64,000 bases of DNA from DAIDKA01 sp963708865 (GCA_963708865.1 CAVPUC010000002.1:380508-444507); one strand, 5' to 3'. Shown: positions 33,560 to 43,749, counted from the stretch's first letter. The notes: generated from the sequence alone by a model not told the origin. A program made the numbers and translations.

Positions 33560-35677
33560 CTACAAACTGGGATCCGTTTGCGTTCCATGCTTCGGAGGCT
33601 CGGCGCCGAGCTTCTGCCACGGTGGCTGCGCCGTTCCAGTGGGCAGTCGTACGGTGAAATCGCTGCCGCGGTAGGGGCCTCCACTCCGTACATCGACGTG
33701 TCCGCCGTGGAGTTCGACAATACCTCGCACGAGCGACAGCCCTACGCCAAGTCCACCTTCCGAGTGGCTAGTTGCTGCTCGATCTTGCGTGAACAATGTG
33801 AACAGCCGCGGCATAAGCTCGGCTGAAATGCCAATGCCATTATCTCTTACTACTACGATCACTTCTTCATCTTCCTGTGTGGCCTGCAGATGGATGCGTC
33901 CTCCTGGATCAGTGTACTTCGCAGCATTAATGAGCAGATTGGCGAAGACCTGCGCCAGACGCACTGGATCGCCTTCAAGTCTCGTCAGTCGTCCCGGCAG
34001 ATCGATAGAGACGTTGTGACGTTTGGCATCAAGGATGGGCCGGGCGGCGTCAAGCGCGGCCCCTAGGACAGCGCTGAGCTCGATATGGCTTTTCTTTAGC
34101 TCAAGCTTTCCAAATATAATGCGCGAGACGTCGAGAAGGTCATCCAACAGTCGGCTCATGTGGGCGACTTGGCGTTCAATCACCTCTTCCGCATTGAGTT
34201 GCTGTTCTCGTGTGCGCTCGCTTTTCTTCGTCATCGCCAAGGCGTATCGGATTGGCGCGAGGGGATTGCGAAGCTCATGTGCAACCATCGCCAAGAACTC
34301 ATCCTTCTGTCGATCTGCCTTCCGCAGATGCTGCTCAAGGCGCTTCTGAGGCGTGATATCGCTGATTGTCCCAATCCATCCGCAGACCGCTCCTTCGGAA
34401 TCAACATCGGGTACATAGATAACCCGCATGTATCGAAGGCCTGTGCCCGTATATGGAATTTCGGTCTCGAATTCGACCCGCTCTCCTGCCAGCACACGGT
34501 CAACATACGGCTGAATAACTTTGAACGCGCTCTCCCCCATGATATCCACGATCCGCTTGCCTATGATCAACTCAGGAGGCTTTCCGAGAAATGCGGCGCA
34601 TGCTTTGTTAACAAAAAGATACCGATGGTCGCGACTGCACCGGGTAAGCAATGCCTCCGTCTGTGCTGTTAAGCGTTCTAATTGCAGCCGATTCTCTATC
34701 ACCAGCTCCTCTGTCTGAAGGCGCTCTAAGTAATCTGCGGACTGCCGGGCCAACAGATCCAAGTAGCGTAGCTCCCGCTCCTTCAAGCGGGTCGGCTGGC
34801 GGAAGTGCGTAGATATCATGCCAAACACCCGCCCAGTGCTGCTCACGAGTGGGGTCGACTGCACTGCGCGCACGTCTTCCCCAAGTAGTACATCGAGAGC
34901 GGGCGTGCCTGCGAACAGCTCGCTTTTCGTAATGTCGTCAACCATTACCCGCTTGGCTGCAGCCAATGCTGACCCGCAGACAGCAGCCGTCTCGCCCTGT
35001 ACATGCGAAAAGAAACCAAGAAACGGTTGATGAAAGCCACGCTGGGCTCTAATTACTAAATTGGCGGTCGACCTCTCAATTAACTGCACATTCCCCTTGT
35101 CGGCCGTGGTAATGAAGATTGCAGTATCTAAGATAGCATCCAGGCAGCTGGCACAATCATCGCCGGCCCGCAGACAGAGATTGCCAACTTCACAAAGGCG
35201 GGTAAGCGCTTCAACGTCGGTAATGCAATCGCTTGCGCCATCGGGGTCCACTGCACTATAAGCGGTACTGCTGGCGGACTCGACGCTCCTATAGATGCCC
35301 CTATCGAGGCGGGGTCGTCGATGCTCAGCGGCAAACCGACCATCGTACCTCCGCATGTCGGCGGTGTCTGGATCGGCGCGGTCTGCGGATAAGACGGCGC
35401 TGTTAGCTGTCACCAACAACGCGCAAATGATCTGTGGCGGCCAGCTACACCATTCCACGCCAGATCCTTCTGCCGCGTTGCGTACGACTCTAGCGGCTAA
35501 AGGATGGCCATCAACCATGATCTCGATTTGCGCCATTAATGGTTGCATGACGTTGGTGCGAATGAATGCGCCACTAAAGCTGGCGTCGATAACGGTACCG
35601 GTACCGACACCTCCGGTCGGAAAACGGAGCAATACCGGAACATCGATGCCCATGCGCTCACCCCAGCGGTGTTCCAT
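33560..35677 (-). CDS. PilZ-GAF-PAS sensor histidine kinase
   Basis: 705 residues, ATG 35677 with AGGAG at 8 bp. Order: PilZ-like domain (residues ~1-75: EHRWGERMGIDVPV, then VIDASFSGAFIRT), GAF domain (~155-320), PAS (~330-440), HisKA with phospho-His in VAHELRNPLAPIRYAL (His ~467), HATPase with DNGIGISAELM and GGLGVGLSLVRGIVELHGG. There is no receiver domain and no membrane span, so it is soluble and needs an outside response regulator. A PilZ at the front of a kinase suggests that c-di-GMP modulates signalling; the RxxxR part of the PilZ motif is only weakly kept (HRWGER). Confidence 0.88.
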   Translation of the reverse strand: MEHRWGERMGIDVPVLLRFPTGGVGTGTVIDASFSGAFIRTNVMQPLMAQIEIMVDGHPLAARVVRNAAEGSGVEWCSWPPQIICALLVTANSAVLSADRADPDTADMRRYDGRFAAEHRRPRLDRGIYRSVESASSTAYSAVDPDGASDCITDVEALTRLCEVGNLCLRAGDDCASCLDAILDTAIFITTADKGNVQLIERSTANLVIRAQRGFHQPFLGFFSHVQGETAAVCGSALAAAKRVMVDDITKSELFAGTPALDVLLGEDVRAVQSTPLVSSTGRVFGMISTHFRQPTRLKERELRYLDLLARQSADYLERLQTEELVIENRLQLERLTAQTEALLTRCSRDHRYLFVNKACAAFLGKPPELIIGKRIVDIMGESAFKVIQPYVDRVLAGERVEFETEIPYTGTGLRYMRVIYVPDVDSEGAVCGWIGTISDITPQKRLEQHLRKADRQKDEFLAMVAHELRNPLAPIRYALAMTKKSERTREQQLNAEEVIERQVAHMSRLLDDLLDVSRIIFGKLELKKSHIELSAVLGAALDAARPILDAKRHNVSIDLPGRLTRLEGDPVRLAQVFANLLINAAKYTDPGGRIHLQATQEDEEVIVVVRDNGIGISAELMPRLFTLFTQDRAATSHSEGGLGVGLSLVRGIVELHGGHVDVRSGGPYRGSDFTVRLPTGTAQPPWQKLGAEPPKHGTQTDPSL

Positions 35678-36735
35678 TACCCGTCTCCTGGTGGCTCGCT
35701 GCGATCTTTAAGTGCGATCACAACGTTTGTGTGTACCAATAGATATGAACATCGTCGATTCAGTAATGCGGGTTTTCTGACGGATGGGAGCACCTGTGAT
35801 GGTTCCTGCATTGGACAGTCGCCGCGTGTGCCATACGATCGTCTCGCGCCGATTCGATGAATATTGGACGGGCTGCGGGCGGGAGCGTCAGCACTTTTAC
35901 AATAACCGATCAGCAATGGTCAATCAGAAATGGCCTACATGACGGGAGGGAGAATTATGCTGCCGCCGTTCCACCGTTGATGATTAGGACGATACAAGGA
36001 GGCACTGGAGTGTCATTATGGCTGCTGATGGTGCGGGGTTGATTGAAGCTCGTCATGTCACAGCGCCTCCGCCCCGGCACGTGATCGGCGGTCCGGTGAT
36101 CACCGATGCTATCCGCAGTCGTCTGGAGCACTTTGCGCTCAAGATCTCAAGATCCACATCACCGGCAAGAGCTACCGCGGCGTCAAGGCACGAAACAATG
36201 TCCCGACCTCATGTTTCTCAAACAACAAGGTCAGTATTCCAAAATAAGGATCGGTGCCAAGCAGAAGAGTTCGGGGCCAATCATCGTCAGCGATGAGCCA
36301 GTGCACTCTGCCGGTTGACAGGTATAAGAGCGCGCCCCGATTCACTTTGATAGTGCGCATGTACATAAGAAGCTGTCCGCCGTGGAGGCACCCACAAATA
36401 CGGTGCCGATTGCGCGCAATCTTTCAGCAGGCGCGGACGAATAATCGGGATGCCGCCTTCATCGCCTCAACGATAGGCCGAGTGCTACACCGCACCGCCC
36501 CACGAAGCAATCGTCGAGCGAGGCAGCGGCATTCTGGCACGTCCAAAGATTCCTTCTTGGGTAGAGCGGAACAGGATTACGGTATTTTCTATCAGGACTT
36601 TGCGCCAGCAGGCCCGCGGTTGGCATGCTGAACTCGCCAGCCTGGGCCGATGGGGCCTTGCCGCCTCGCTTTTCCGCTTGAGCTCGCTCGTGTATTTCCG
36701 GAACTAAAGGTAGGGGGGATTTCCGCAGCTGCATG
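35678..36735. other. Degenerate intergenic region
   Basis: About 1.06 kb with only short uninformative open frames on both strands. The only recognisable content is the IstB-like relic at 36075-36196. GGAGG boxes near 35946 and 35999 precede frames that stop quickly. Confidence 0.5.
36075..36196 (+). pseudogene. IstB-like (IS21 helper ATPase) C-terminal relic
   Basis: HVIGGPVITDAIRSRLEHFA then, after an 8-bp tandem duplication (TCAAGATC at 36139-36146 and 36147-36154) that breaks the frame, KIHITGKSYRGVKARN. This matches the end of IstB proteins (…ADAILDRLVHNA…L.GESMRK…). It differs from the intact IstB copies in this window, so it is an older, different IS21-family insertion. Confidence 0.5.
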
Positions 36736-39078
36736 TCAGCCGCTGGTGACGCTGCTGGAGATACGTCGGATGACCGCCATCAGATGGCTCGCGTCAACCG
36801 GCTTCACGACATGATCGAGAAACCCGGCTTCGCGGCTTCGCTGCTGATCCTGTTCCATGCCATAGCCACTTAGTGCAACGCCTTTGATTCCGAACTCATC
36901 ACGAAGCTGCCTCATCAAGTCATAGCCTGTACCATCGGGCAACCCCAGGTCGCTTACGACGACATCGAACTGTTCTGTGGCGGAAAGTCGCAGCGCAGCG
37001 TCGACGCTTCCTGCGGTCTTAACAGCATATCCGGACGCACTGAGCAAGGTTGCCAGCACTTCGCGAGTGTCGGAATGATCCTCGACCAGCAGCACGCGCA
37101 GAGCCTCTATGCGGACAGTGTGATCCGGCAGTTCCACCGGAGCGGCTTCTATGGCCGCCTCGCTAGCGAGAGGTAGCTCAACGGTAAAGGTCGCGCCTGT
37201 GCCGGAGCCGCCGCTTTTAGCGTTGATCGAACCGCCATGAAGCTCAACAATGGCCTTACAGATTGCGAGCCCCAGGCCGAGGCCGCCAAATTGACGGGTT
37301 ATTTGCGAATCACCCTGCTCAAAAGCACCAAATATCTTGGGAAGGACCTCGGCTTCAATGCCAATGCCGGTATCGCACACCTCAAGGCGCACCGATCCGG
37401 ATGCATTTTCAGTGCGAACGAAGATACTCCCACCATTGGGCGTGAACTTGGCCGCATTGCTCAGCAGGTTCCAGAATGTCTGCTGTAGCCGGATAGGGTC
37501 GGCATTTACCAGATCGTTCTCCGCTTGCAGAGCGAGCTCGAGGTTCAACTTCTTCGCCGATAGCTCGCTCCCGCAAGTCTGGCTCGCCAGTGTCAACACC
37601 GCATGAAGCCTCGTGGGCTGCAAATGCAACTGCATCTTGCCGCTCGTGACCCGACTGAGATCCAATAGATCATCGATGAGACGGGTCTCCAGGTCGACGT
37701 TGCGTCGTATCATTGCCAAATGCTTTCTATATTTCTGCGGAAAGTCGGGATCACGCTCCAGGGTCGCGACCGTCAGCACCACCGGGGAAAGAGGTGTACG
37801 CAACTCGTGACTCAGTGCGGCAAGAAAGTGGTCCTTCGCGCGCACTGCGGCTTCCGCCTGTCTGCGCAATGCTTCCTCTTGGGTTAGCAGCAGCTCGCGC
37901 TGGCGCTCCAAGTTCTTGCGGGCGGTGATGTCGTTGAAGATGATGCCGACACGGCGCAGTTCGGGAGCACCAACGCGAAATGCACAAACCTCGAAATAAC
38001 GTTGCAAGGCCGCTGCCGGTCTCTCAAAGCGAAGTGTCTCTCCGCTGAGTGCGATGCGACCATAAAGGTCGAACCAGTGTTGTTCGTGATCTGGCGCAAT
38101 TTCGCGCATGCGCCGGCCCCGGGCATTCTTAATCCCCGTTTGTGTTTCAAATACCGGGTTGACTTCCAAAAAACGATAATCAATGGGATTATTCTTTTCA
38201 TCGAATATGAGTTCGGCGACGCAGTAACCCTCGTCCATTGACTCGAAGAGGGTGCGGAAGCGGGCCTCGCTTTCGCGTAGCTCCCCGACAAACTGTTTTC
38301 GCTCGGTGATGTCTCTAAACGACACCAAGATCAGGGAGGTTCCGTCGCGAATCAGGCGACGCGCATCGATGAGCACGCTGCGACGCGCGCCGTCGGGGAA
38401 CTCGCGCTCAAGTTCGACGGTTCGAAAGTCCTGGTCGTGCGTGAGGGTCAATATCAACGACTGCCACAGCGTGGATGCTTTCCATTCTGCGTCGCCCAGA
38501 GCGCATAACGGAATATGCTGAGTTTCTTCTCTTGAAACGCCAAACCACTCGTAGAAGGCGCGATTCGCCGTCTGCACCTGTAAGCGGACATCGAGCACTA
38601 CGATGGGGTCGCTCACGGCATTCAGGATAGTTTTGGTGTATTCCCGTTCGTAAATGGCCTGGCCGAGACTGGCACGGAAGGCGGTGAAATTCGTGAACGT
38701 AAGTACTGCGCCACACAGCTGTTGATCGGTTGTCGTGTGGGGAGCGATGCGAATGAGAAAATATCGCCCCTCGTGTTTCATCTCTTGTCGAGATGGCACT
38801 GCATCCGCCATCACCTGCATGCACGTGCGGTGGATTTCCGGAAGACCCAGCAGTGCTTGCATATTGCTGGTATGCCGGCCGATGTCCGATTTGCTGATGC
38901 CAAGCGTGTCCGCCGCCGCCCGATTGAAACGAGTTAACTTGCAGTCGCGCCCGACCACAAGGATGGGGACATCGATCGTGTCCAGAATCGCGGCGACATC
39001 GATGCTCGTCGAGTGCGCGGCGCTGCTCGTGCCTCCGGTCTCACGGACACCCAAGTCGGCGTCAGCCGCATCGTTCAC
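36736..39078 (-). CDS. Hybrid PAS histidine kinase with C-terminal receiver
   Basis: 780 residues, GTG start at 39078 overlapping the stop of the MEDS gene (TAGTG). Three PAS units (residues ~25-135, ~145-270, ~280-400), HisKA with His ~424 in LSHELRTPLSPVVL, HATPase with CDTGIGIEAEVLPKIFGAFE and GGLGLGLAICKAIVELHGG, and a receiver domain with Asp ~710 in VVSDLGLPDGTGYDLM. No membrane span. The operon with a MEDS sensory protein implies that the two sense one signal. Confidence 0.9.
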   Translation of the reverse strand: MNDAADADLGVRETGGTSSAAHSTSIDVAAILDTIDVPILVVGRDCKLTRFNRAAADTLGISKSDIGRHTSNMQALLGLPEIHRTCMQVMADAVPSRQEMKHEGRYFLIRIAPHTTTDQQLCGAVLTFTNFTAFRASLGQAIYEREYTKTILNAVSDPIVVLDVRLQVQTANRAFYEWFGVSREETQHIPLCALGDAEWKASTLWQSLILTLTHDQDFRTVELEREFPDGARRSVLIDARRLIRDGTSLILVSFRDITERKQFVGELRESEARFRTLFESMDEGYCVAELIFDEKNNPIDYRFLEVNPVFETQTGIKNARGRRMREIAPDHEQHWFDLYGRIALSGETLRFERPAAALQRYFEVCAFRVGAPELRRVGIIFNDITARKNLERQRELLLTQEEALRRQAEAAVRAKDHFLAALSHELRTPLSPVVLTVATLERDPDFPQKYRKHLAMIRRNVDLETRLIDDLLDLSRVTSGKMQLHLQPTRLHAVLTLASQTCGSELSAKKLNLELALQAENDLVNADPIRLQQTFWNLLSNAAKFTPNGGSIFVRTENASGSVRLEVCDTGIGIEAEVLPKIFGAFEQGDSQITRQFGGLGLGLAICKAIVELHGGSINAKSGGSGTGATFTVELPLASEAAIEAAPVELPDHTVRIEALRVLLVEDHSDTREVLATLLSASGYAVKTAGSVDAALRLSATEQFDVVVSDLGLPDGTGYDLMRQLRDEFGIKGVALSGYGMEQDQQRSREAGFLDHVVKPVDASHLMAVIRRISSSVTSG

Positions 39079-39914
39079 TAAGGAGACTCGCGCGAACTGT
39101 GATAGAGCGTGCGGCTGCGGCTCAGCACAGACTCTGCGACATCCGGAAGACTCTCACGCAATGCCAGAAGCAATGCCTGCGAGCGCGGCATACGAAAGGC
39201 CGGCGAGTAGTTGGAGAGCAGCTGCTGCTCAAGCACTCGAGCGTCATCCGCGCCCACGGTTTCCCGCAGCGCATCTCCCACGGCACGCTCGAGGCGAGCG
39301 TAATCCTCGACGGGGATCAGATGGGAATGATTGGTTCCCAGCCGCGGCAGCAGTCGGGAATGCACCTCGCTTTGGAAATTGTCCATAACGAATGAGCAGA
39401 AAATGGCAATCTCATGATGCTTGGCAAGGCGATCGAACTGATCTTCAAGACTCATGCTCGCCGCTACGTTACCTTGCTCCCACAGGAGATTGACCATCTC
39501 ACCCCACCAGCGCACTTTCGGATATTGGGCCTCTCCCCGAGCATTCGCGATGACCTCAGCAGCCAGACCCAAGAACACCGGTGCATCGGGCATAGCGTCT
39601 TTCATGAAGCGTGGTAGAAGCTCGTCTGCGTCGACAACGGTCAGCTGCCCGCGATCCTGAGCAGCCTTGACGTCCACGCCCTCCGCCTCGAGCCGAGGAC
39701 GGAAGGCATCCCAGTGCGCGGCGGTCGGTACGAGAATGACGCCCTCGCCATTGGCGATCGCGCCCGCCGCGAAGCGGCAAACGGCGCGATTGAGAAACTG
39801 CTGATCCTGATAAAGCTGCACAATGTGATCCCGCGGCCCAGCCGAGGCGAGAATGCCATCCCACGGCTCCTTCGCATTCGCAATCCCTTCGCGTTCGCTG
39901 CCAGCATTGTCCAT
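39078..39914 (-). CDS. MEDS-domain (DcmR-like) sensory protein
   Basis: 278 residues from ATG 39914. HIVQLYQDQQFLNRAVCRFA, GEGVILVPTAAHWDAFRPRL and VVDADELLPRFM follow the MEDS (methanogen/methylotroph DcmR sensory) domain, and EIAIFCSFVMDNF near residue 185 is its conserved close. The last ~80 residues are helical. Such proteins precede histidine kinases in many bacteria; here the kinase start overlaps this stop. Ligand unknown. Confidence 0.82.
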   Translation of the reverse strand: MDNAGSEREGIANAKEPWDGILASAGPRDHIVQLYQDQQFLNRAVCRFAAGAIANGEGVILVPTAAHWDAFRPRLEAEGVDVKAAQDRGQLTVVDADELLPRFMKDAMPDAPVFLGLAAEVIANARGEAQYPKVRWWGEMVNLLWEQGNVAASMSLEDQFDRLAKHHEIAIFCSFVMDNFQSEVHSRLLPRLGTNHSHLIPVEDYARLERAVGDALRETVGADDARVLEQQLLSNYSPAFRMPRSQALLLALRESLPDVAESVLSRSRTLYHSSRESP

Positions 39915-40224
39915 GATTGCTCCGGTAGGCCTCATTTGGGGGTAGGCCCAGCAATATATCGTGTCCGGGCCCATGCAACTCGTTTGGCAGTCCTACGACC
40001 GTGCGGTTGTGCGCCGGCAAGCTCATGCTGCGATGCGATCAGGGAGCAGGGGAGGAAATCCGCCAGATCCTCCGTCTCGCGTTCAGTGAGCGTTTTCTAC
40101 GCGTAGATGTAGACGTCGGCCACGACCTCGCCAGCACCTGACAAATTCCCTTCAGCGCTGCGTCGGAGGGCTCTGACATCCGAAACGCTAATTATCCTAC
40201 GAAGAGGCAAATAATCCGCTAGGC
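39915..40224. other. Intergenic region between divergent MEDS-kinase and PilZ operons
   Basis: 310 bp separating left-going and right-going genes; both promoters must lie here. An AT-rich stretch at 40187-40216 (including AATTATCC) is the only notable composition. No gene. Confidence 0.4.
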
Positions 40225-40626
40225 ATGATGCGGAATGGAACATCGCTGGGGTACCAGAATCTCCCTTCGCGTCCCTATTCGCGTCAAAGCGGCCATTTTC
40301 CCGTGGCAAGTATCGGCAGCCTTAACAATATCAGCCTGAGCGGAGGCTTCATCCCAGCATTATCGCTTCAGCTGCACTCAATGATCCGCGTCAAATTTGT
40401 AGATCCTCTGGCAGCGCAACCACGCCTGGTCAGTCTGTCCGCATTCATCGCGCGAGCGTGCGACGAGGTTGCGGGTATCGTCTGGTGCGATTTTGTACCC
40501 CGCGTGGTGGTAAAAATCCTGCGTGCCATCGCGGGCGGTCGATTCCAACCCGCCGACAGCGGTAACGGATTGACCCAGCCTTCCTTCCTCACTGTCGCAA
40601 TTTCCGCACGCAATAGGAGCCGTTAG
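40225..40626 (+). CDS. PilZ-like protein
   Basis: 133 residues. RPYSRQSGHFPVASIGSLNN then ISLSGGFIPALSLQLHSMIR fits the PilZ pattern: basic residues ahead of N-x-S-x-x-G. The later IVWCDFVPRVVVKI would be the last strand pair. It is followed after 5 bp by another gene on the same strand. Domain call is moderate because the arginine motif is loose. Confidence 0.6.
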   Translation: MMRNGTSLGYQNLPSRPYSRQSGHFPVASIGSLNNISLSGGFIPALSLQLHSMIRVKFVDPLAAQPRLVSLSAFIARACDEVAGIVWCDFVPRVVVKILRAIAGGRFQPADSGNGLTQPSFLTVAISARNRSR

Positions 40627-40631
40627 GGGCC

Positions 40632-41096
40632 ATGCAAATCATGGCGCCCGCGGATGACCGGGATCCTACCTGGTTGGCCTTCCGGCTGGCCACGTGGCCG
40701 GAAATTTCCAAGGTCGAACATCTCGCCGCGATGGAGGTCGCCTTTTTGAATGGACTATATGTACGTCTCGCCATCTCGTGTGAAGGGTTTGCGTTGGGCT
40801 TTATTGAAGCCTCGAAGCGAACGCAAAGCGCGAACGTACCGCCTATTACATTTATCGATGGACTCTACATCGCCTTAAGAACGGGCTCGGCCAAGATCGA
40901 CCGCACGGAGATTCTGCGGCGTCTTGTGGCGGCCCTCGGTCTAGGATCGTCCCGCGAAACGTGCAATGAACTCGCCTTTGACTCGCAACTCCCCCTGGAC
41001 GCGGCACACTTGCTACAACGTACGTTTTCCTTTCGGGTCGACGATAGCGGTACCTACCTTCGGCATGCTTCGGCCCCAACCATTGCAGGCAGTTGA
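40632..41096 (+). CDS. Hypothetical protein coupled to the PilZ-like gene
   Basis: 154 residues, not recognised. No signal or membrane span; helical with AIVEA-like and LRRLVAALGLGSSRETCNEL segments. It follows the PilZ-like gene by 5 bp, so they are one operon and its product may be the partner or output of that PilZ protein. The IS21 insertion lies 173 bp downstream of the stop. Confidence 0.6.
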   Translation: MQIMAPADDRDPTWLAFRLATWPEISKVEHLAAMEVAFLNGLYVRLAISCEGFALGFIEASKRTQSANVPPITFIDGLYIALRTGSAKIDRTEILRRLVAALGLGSSRETCNELAFDSQLPLDAAHLLQRTFSFRVDDSGTYLRHASAPTIAGS

Positions 41097-41269
41097 TCGG
41101 ATCACGTGTTCTTGCTGCCTAAAAAAGGGCGCTAGAGTCGGAAGAAACATCTGAGGTGCGAAGAGCTTGGCCTGTGGGCCGCGGGGCTCACGGGAGCGAT
41201 CGCAGACCGTTCGCTAAGTCAACCGGCTGCGGCAGGCAGGGCTGGGCAGTGATTTCCCCAAAGCTCAAT

Positions 41270-41275
41270 CTGTAG
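41270..41275. repeat. Target-site duplication CTGTAG, left of IS21 copy 1
   Basis: CTGTAG directly before the IS end; repeated exactly at 43848-43853. A 6-bp duplication fits IS21-family insertion. Confidence 0.85.
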
Positions 41276-41416
41276 TGGCCGGCGTCAACTATTTCTTCCG
41301 ATGGCGACATCTATTCTTGCCGGTCTTGAGCCTTCATCATTGGTCCACCATCACGCAGTCTGACGCCGAAGGCGTCAGAAGCTCCGGATCCGGGTTCGGC
41401 TGAGGGGTGCCGCTGA

Positions 41417-42220
41417 TCATGCGTCCGCCGGAACCGATTGATTGCGTCTCGTCTGCCCGGCGCGCGCTCGTTCCTCGGCGACTTCGGCTCGAACGCTGGG
41501 ACCCACGAACTCCAGGACGACCGCGTGGTGCACCACTCGGTCGATGGCTGCTGCCGTCGTCATGGGATCCTTAAAGATCTGGTCCCACTTGGAGAACACC
41601 AGGTTCGAGGTGATCATCACGCTTTTGCGCTCGTATCGCTCAGCCAGCAGCGCGAACAGCACTTCCATTTCGGCTCGGTCGTGTTGGACATAGCCGATGT
41701 CGTCGAGTGCGATGCAGTCGAAGTTATCAAGGCGCTTCAGTTCGCGTGCGAGCCGTAGGTTCTTCTTCGCATCAAGTAGTCGTTCCACGAGTTTCACGAC
41801 GGGAGTAAACAGGACCGGGTGCCCAGCCTCGACCAAGGCTCGGCCGAGCGCTGCCATCACGTGGGATTTTCCGGTCCCCGGGCGACCGATCAGACACACA
41901 TTGGTCGCACCGGCGAGGAACTCGCCACGCAGCAACTCGCGGATCTTGCCGCGCAGCGGCGCGTCATATCGATTCAAGTCCAACGTGCCAACCGACTTGT
42001 CGCGCGGTAACTTGGCATCATGCAGTAGCCGTGTGATGCGCCGATCCGCGCGGTCGGTGGCTTCCTGGGTGACCAGTTCAGCCAGGTATCGGATGTGGTT
42101 CCAGCCTTCGACGCCAGCGCGCTGCGCGAGTTCGATGTACTGCTCGTGGAAGGAAGGTAGATGAAGCGCCTTCAAGCGTAGCTCCATCGTTTCGTCGCGA
42201 CTGATCGTGGCGGCGCTCAT
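41417..42220 (-). CDS. istB: IS21 helper ATPase IstB (copy 1)
   Basis: 267 residues from ATG 42220, overlapping the istA stop by ATGA. AAA+ ATPase: Walker A LIGRPGTGKSHVMAALG, Walker B CIALDDIGYV, sensor region MITSNLVFSKWDQIF, and DRVVHHAVVLEFVGPSVR at the end. It directs IstA to targets. The C-terminus is longer and basic (RAGQTRRNQSVPADA). Identical in sequence to copy 2. Confidence 0.95.
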   Translation of the reverse strand: MSAATISRDETMELRLKALHLPSFHEQYIELAQRAGVEGWNHIRYLAELVTQEATDRADRRITRLLHDAKLPRDKSVGTLDLNRYDAPLRGKIRELLRGEFLAGATNVCLIGRPGTGKSHVMAALGRALVEAGHPVLFTPVVKLVERLLDAKKNLRLARELKRLDNFDCIALDDIGYVQHDRAEMEVLFALLAERYERKSVMITSNLVFSKWDQIFKDPMTTAAAIDRVVHHAVVLEFVGPSVRAEVAEERARAGQTRRNQSVPADA

Positions 42221-43749
42221 GCGCACACCGCGGCGGTGCTGCTGCCCAGGAGCCGATCGTAAAGGTTCAGATCGGGCGCCGTAATGTTCAGATACGGGAC
42301 GCCTTCCGGAACGCGCTCGCCGCGCACCTTTGCCCGCACCGCCTCGTACGTAGGCAGGATTGCCGCCGAGAGCAGCCCGGCGAGGACGCCGCGAACGCAT
42401 TCCTCACCGTCGCTCGCCGCCAGATGCAGGATCCGGACGTACTCCATATCGGCTTGGTCGGCGCTAGCCGTCAAGAGCGCATCGTAGGCGCGGCGGAAGT
42501 CCAGGCTCGGGAACAACGCTTCGCGGAACACGTAGCGGCGGAACGCGCCGGGCTTGCGCACCAGCGTGTGGATGATGTGCCGGTAGTCGATCTTGTGCTT
42601 GCCGCCACCGATGATGCGGTCCATCACCGCGACGCGCCCGCCACGGTGATGCAGCTCCACGATGTCGGCGTGTAATCGTACGCGCAGCCGATGTCCGATC
42701 AGCCGCGAGGAGACCGAGTAGGAGTGTTTCAGCACTCGCACTGCGCTCGCGCGCGACACCGTCGCGTACGACTCTCGATATGCCGGCAGCGGCCGCACCG
42801 GTAATGGTCGCAGATGCAGCCGTTCCTCCTCGATCCGTACTGAACGGGTCGCATTACGGGTCTGCACGCAGCTGTCGAGGAAGCCCTCGTAGGCTTCCCT
42901 CGAAGCGAACGCCCGCGATCCGCGCAGCCGCAGTCGTTGGTCAATGGCAGTCTTCAGGTGACCGTTCGCGGATTCGACGTTGCCGTTCTCGTGCGCATTG
43001 CCGGGGAAGTTGCGGGACGCGCGCAGTCCGTAGTGATCGATGAGTTCGCGGTACCGCTCGGTGAAGTCCCGCCCGCGGCTCTCCGCCAGCTCGTGGGTCG
43101 CCGCCGACAGATTGTCGGTGCGATGTTCCACCGGCACCCCGCCCAGGCGCCAAAACGCTGCCTGCATTCCAGCACTCAAGGCCTCAAAGCTCTCGCTCGG
43201 GCAGATCGACACCGACTCCCAGTTCGAGTACGTGAGCACAAAGTGATACAGCAAATGCATGAACGGCTCGCCGGCGATGACCACCTCGAGCTCGCGCATA
43301 TCCGTAAAATCCGATTGGCCTTGGTCACCCGGCACGTGTGTTTGCGGGAAGAACACTTCGCGCTCCGGACCCGCCTTCACGCGCCAGTCCATGAACCGCC
43401 GCTGCAGCGTGCGCAGCTGTCCCGCGCTGTAGCGCCCGGCGTGGCGCCGGTTCAGCTCCTCCCACACCGTCTTCGCCTGTAGTCCGGCGTCCTGGTTCAA
43501 CAAGGCCTCGATTTCCGGCCAGACTTCCGCAAACGGATCCGGGCGCGTGCGCCACGTGTGCGGCACCTTCACCACCGATGGCGTCGCCCCGGAGTGTGCG
43601 TACTTGCGTGCCGTCCGCTCGCTCATTCCGGCCTTCGCTGCAGCCGTCACCTGCACTATCCCTTGGTTTAACAATGACATGAGTAACTTCACCTGTTCGT
43701 CAGTAACCACGCCATCCCCTTGCTGATGGGGCAGCGTAGACCAGACCAT
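42217..43749 (-). CDS. istA: IS21 transposase IstA (copy 1)
   Basis: 510 residues from ATG 43749 (GAGGAG 9 bp upstream); an in-frame upstream start at 43818 would lie inside the IS end. N-terminal helix-turn-helix (VTAAAKAGMSERTARKYAHS), then the DDE catalytic domain: QGQSDFTDMRELEV (first Asp), VEHRTDNLSAATHEL (second Asp), NAHENGNVESANGHLKTAID (Glu). Full length and intact, so transposition-competent. Identical to copy 2. Confidence 0.95.
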   Translation of the reverse strand: MVWSTLPHQQGDGVVTDEQVKLLMSLLNQGIVQVTAAAKAGMSERTARKYAHSGATPSVVKVPHTWRTRPDPFAEVWPEIEALLNQDAGLQAKTVWEELNRRHAGRYSAGQLRTLQRRFMDWRVKAGPEREVFFPQTHVPGDQGQSDFTDMRELEVVIAGEPFMHLLYHFVLTYSNWESVSICPSESFEALSAGMQAAFWRLGGVPVEHRTDNLSAATHELAESRGRDFTERYRELIDHYGLRASRNFPGNAHENGNVESANGHLKTAIDQRLRLRGSRAFASREAYEGFLDSCVQTRNATRSVRIEEERLHLRPLPVRPLPAYRESYATVSRASAVRVLKHSYSVSSRLIGHRLRVRLHADIVELHHRGGRVAVMDRIIGGGKHKIDYRHIIHTLVRKPGAFRRYVFREALFPSLDFRRAYDALLTASADQADMEYVRILHLAASDGEECVRGVLAGLLSAAILPTYEAVRAKVRGERVPEGVPYLNITAPDLNLYDRLLGSSTAAVCA

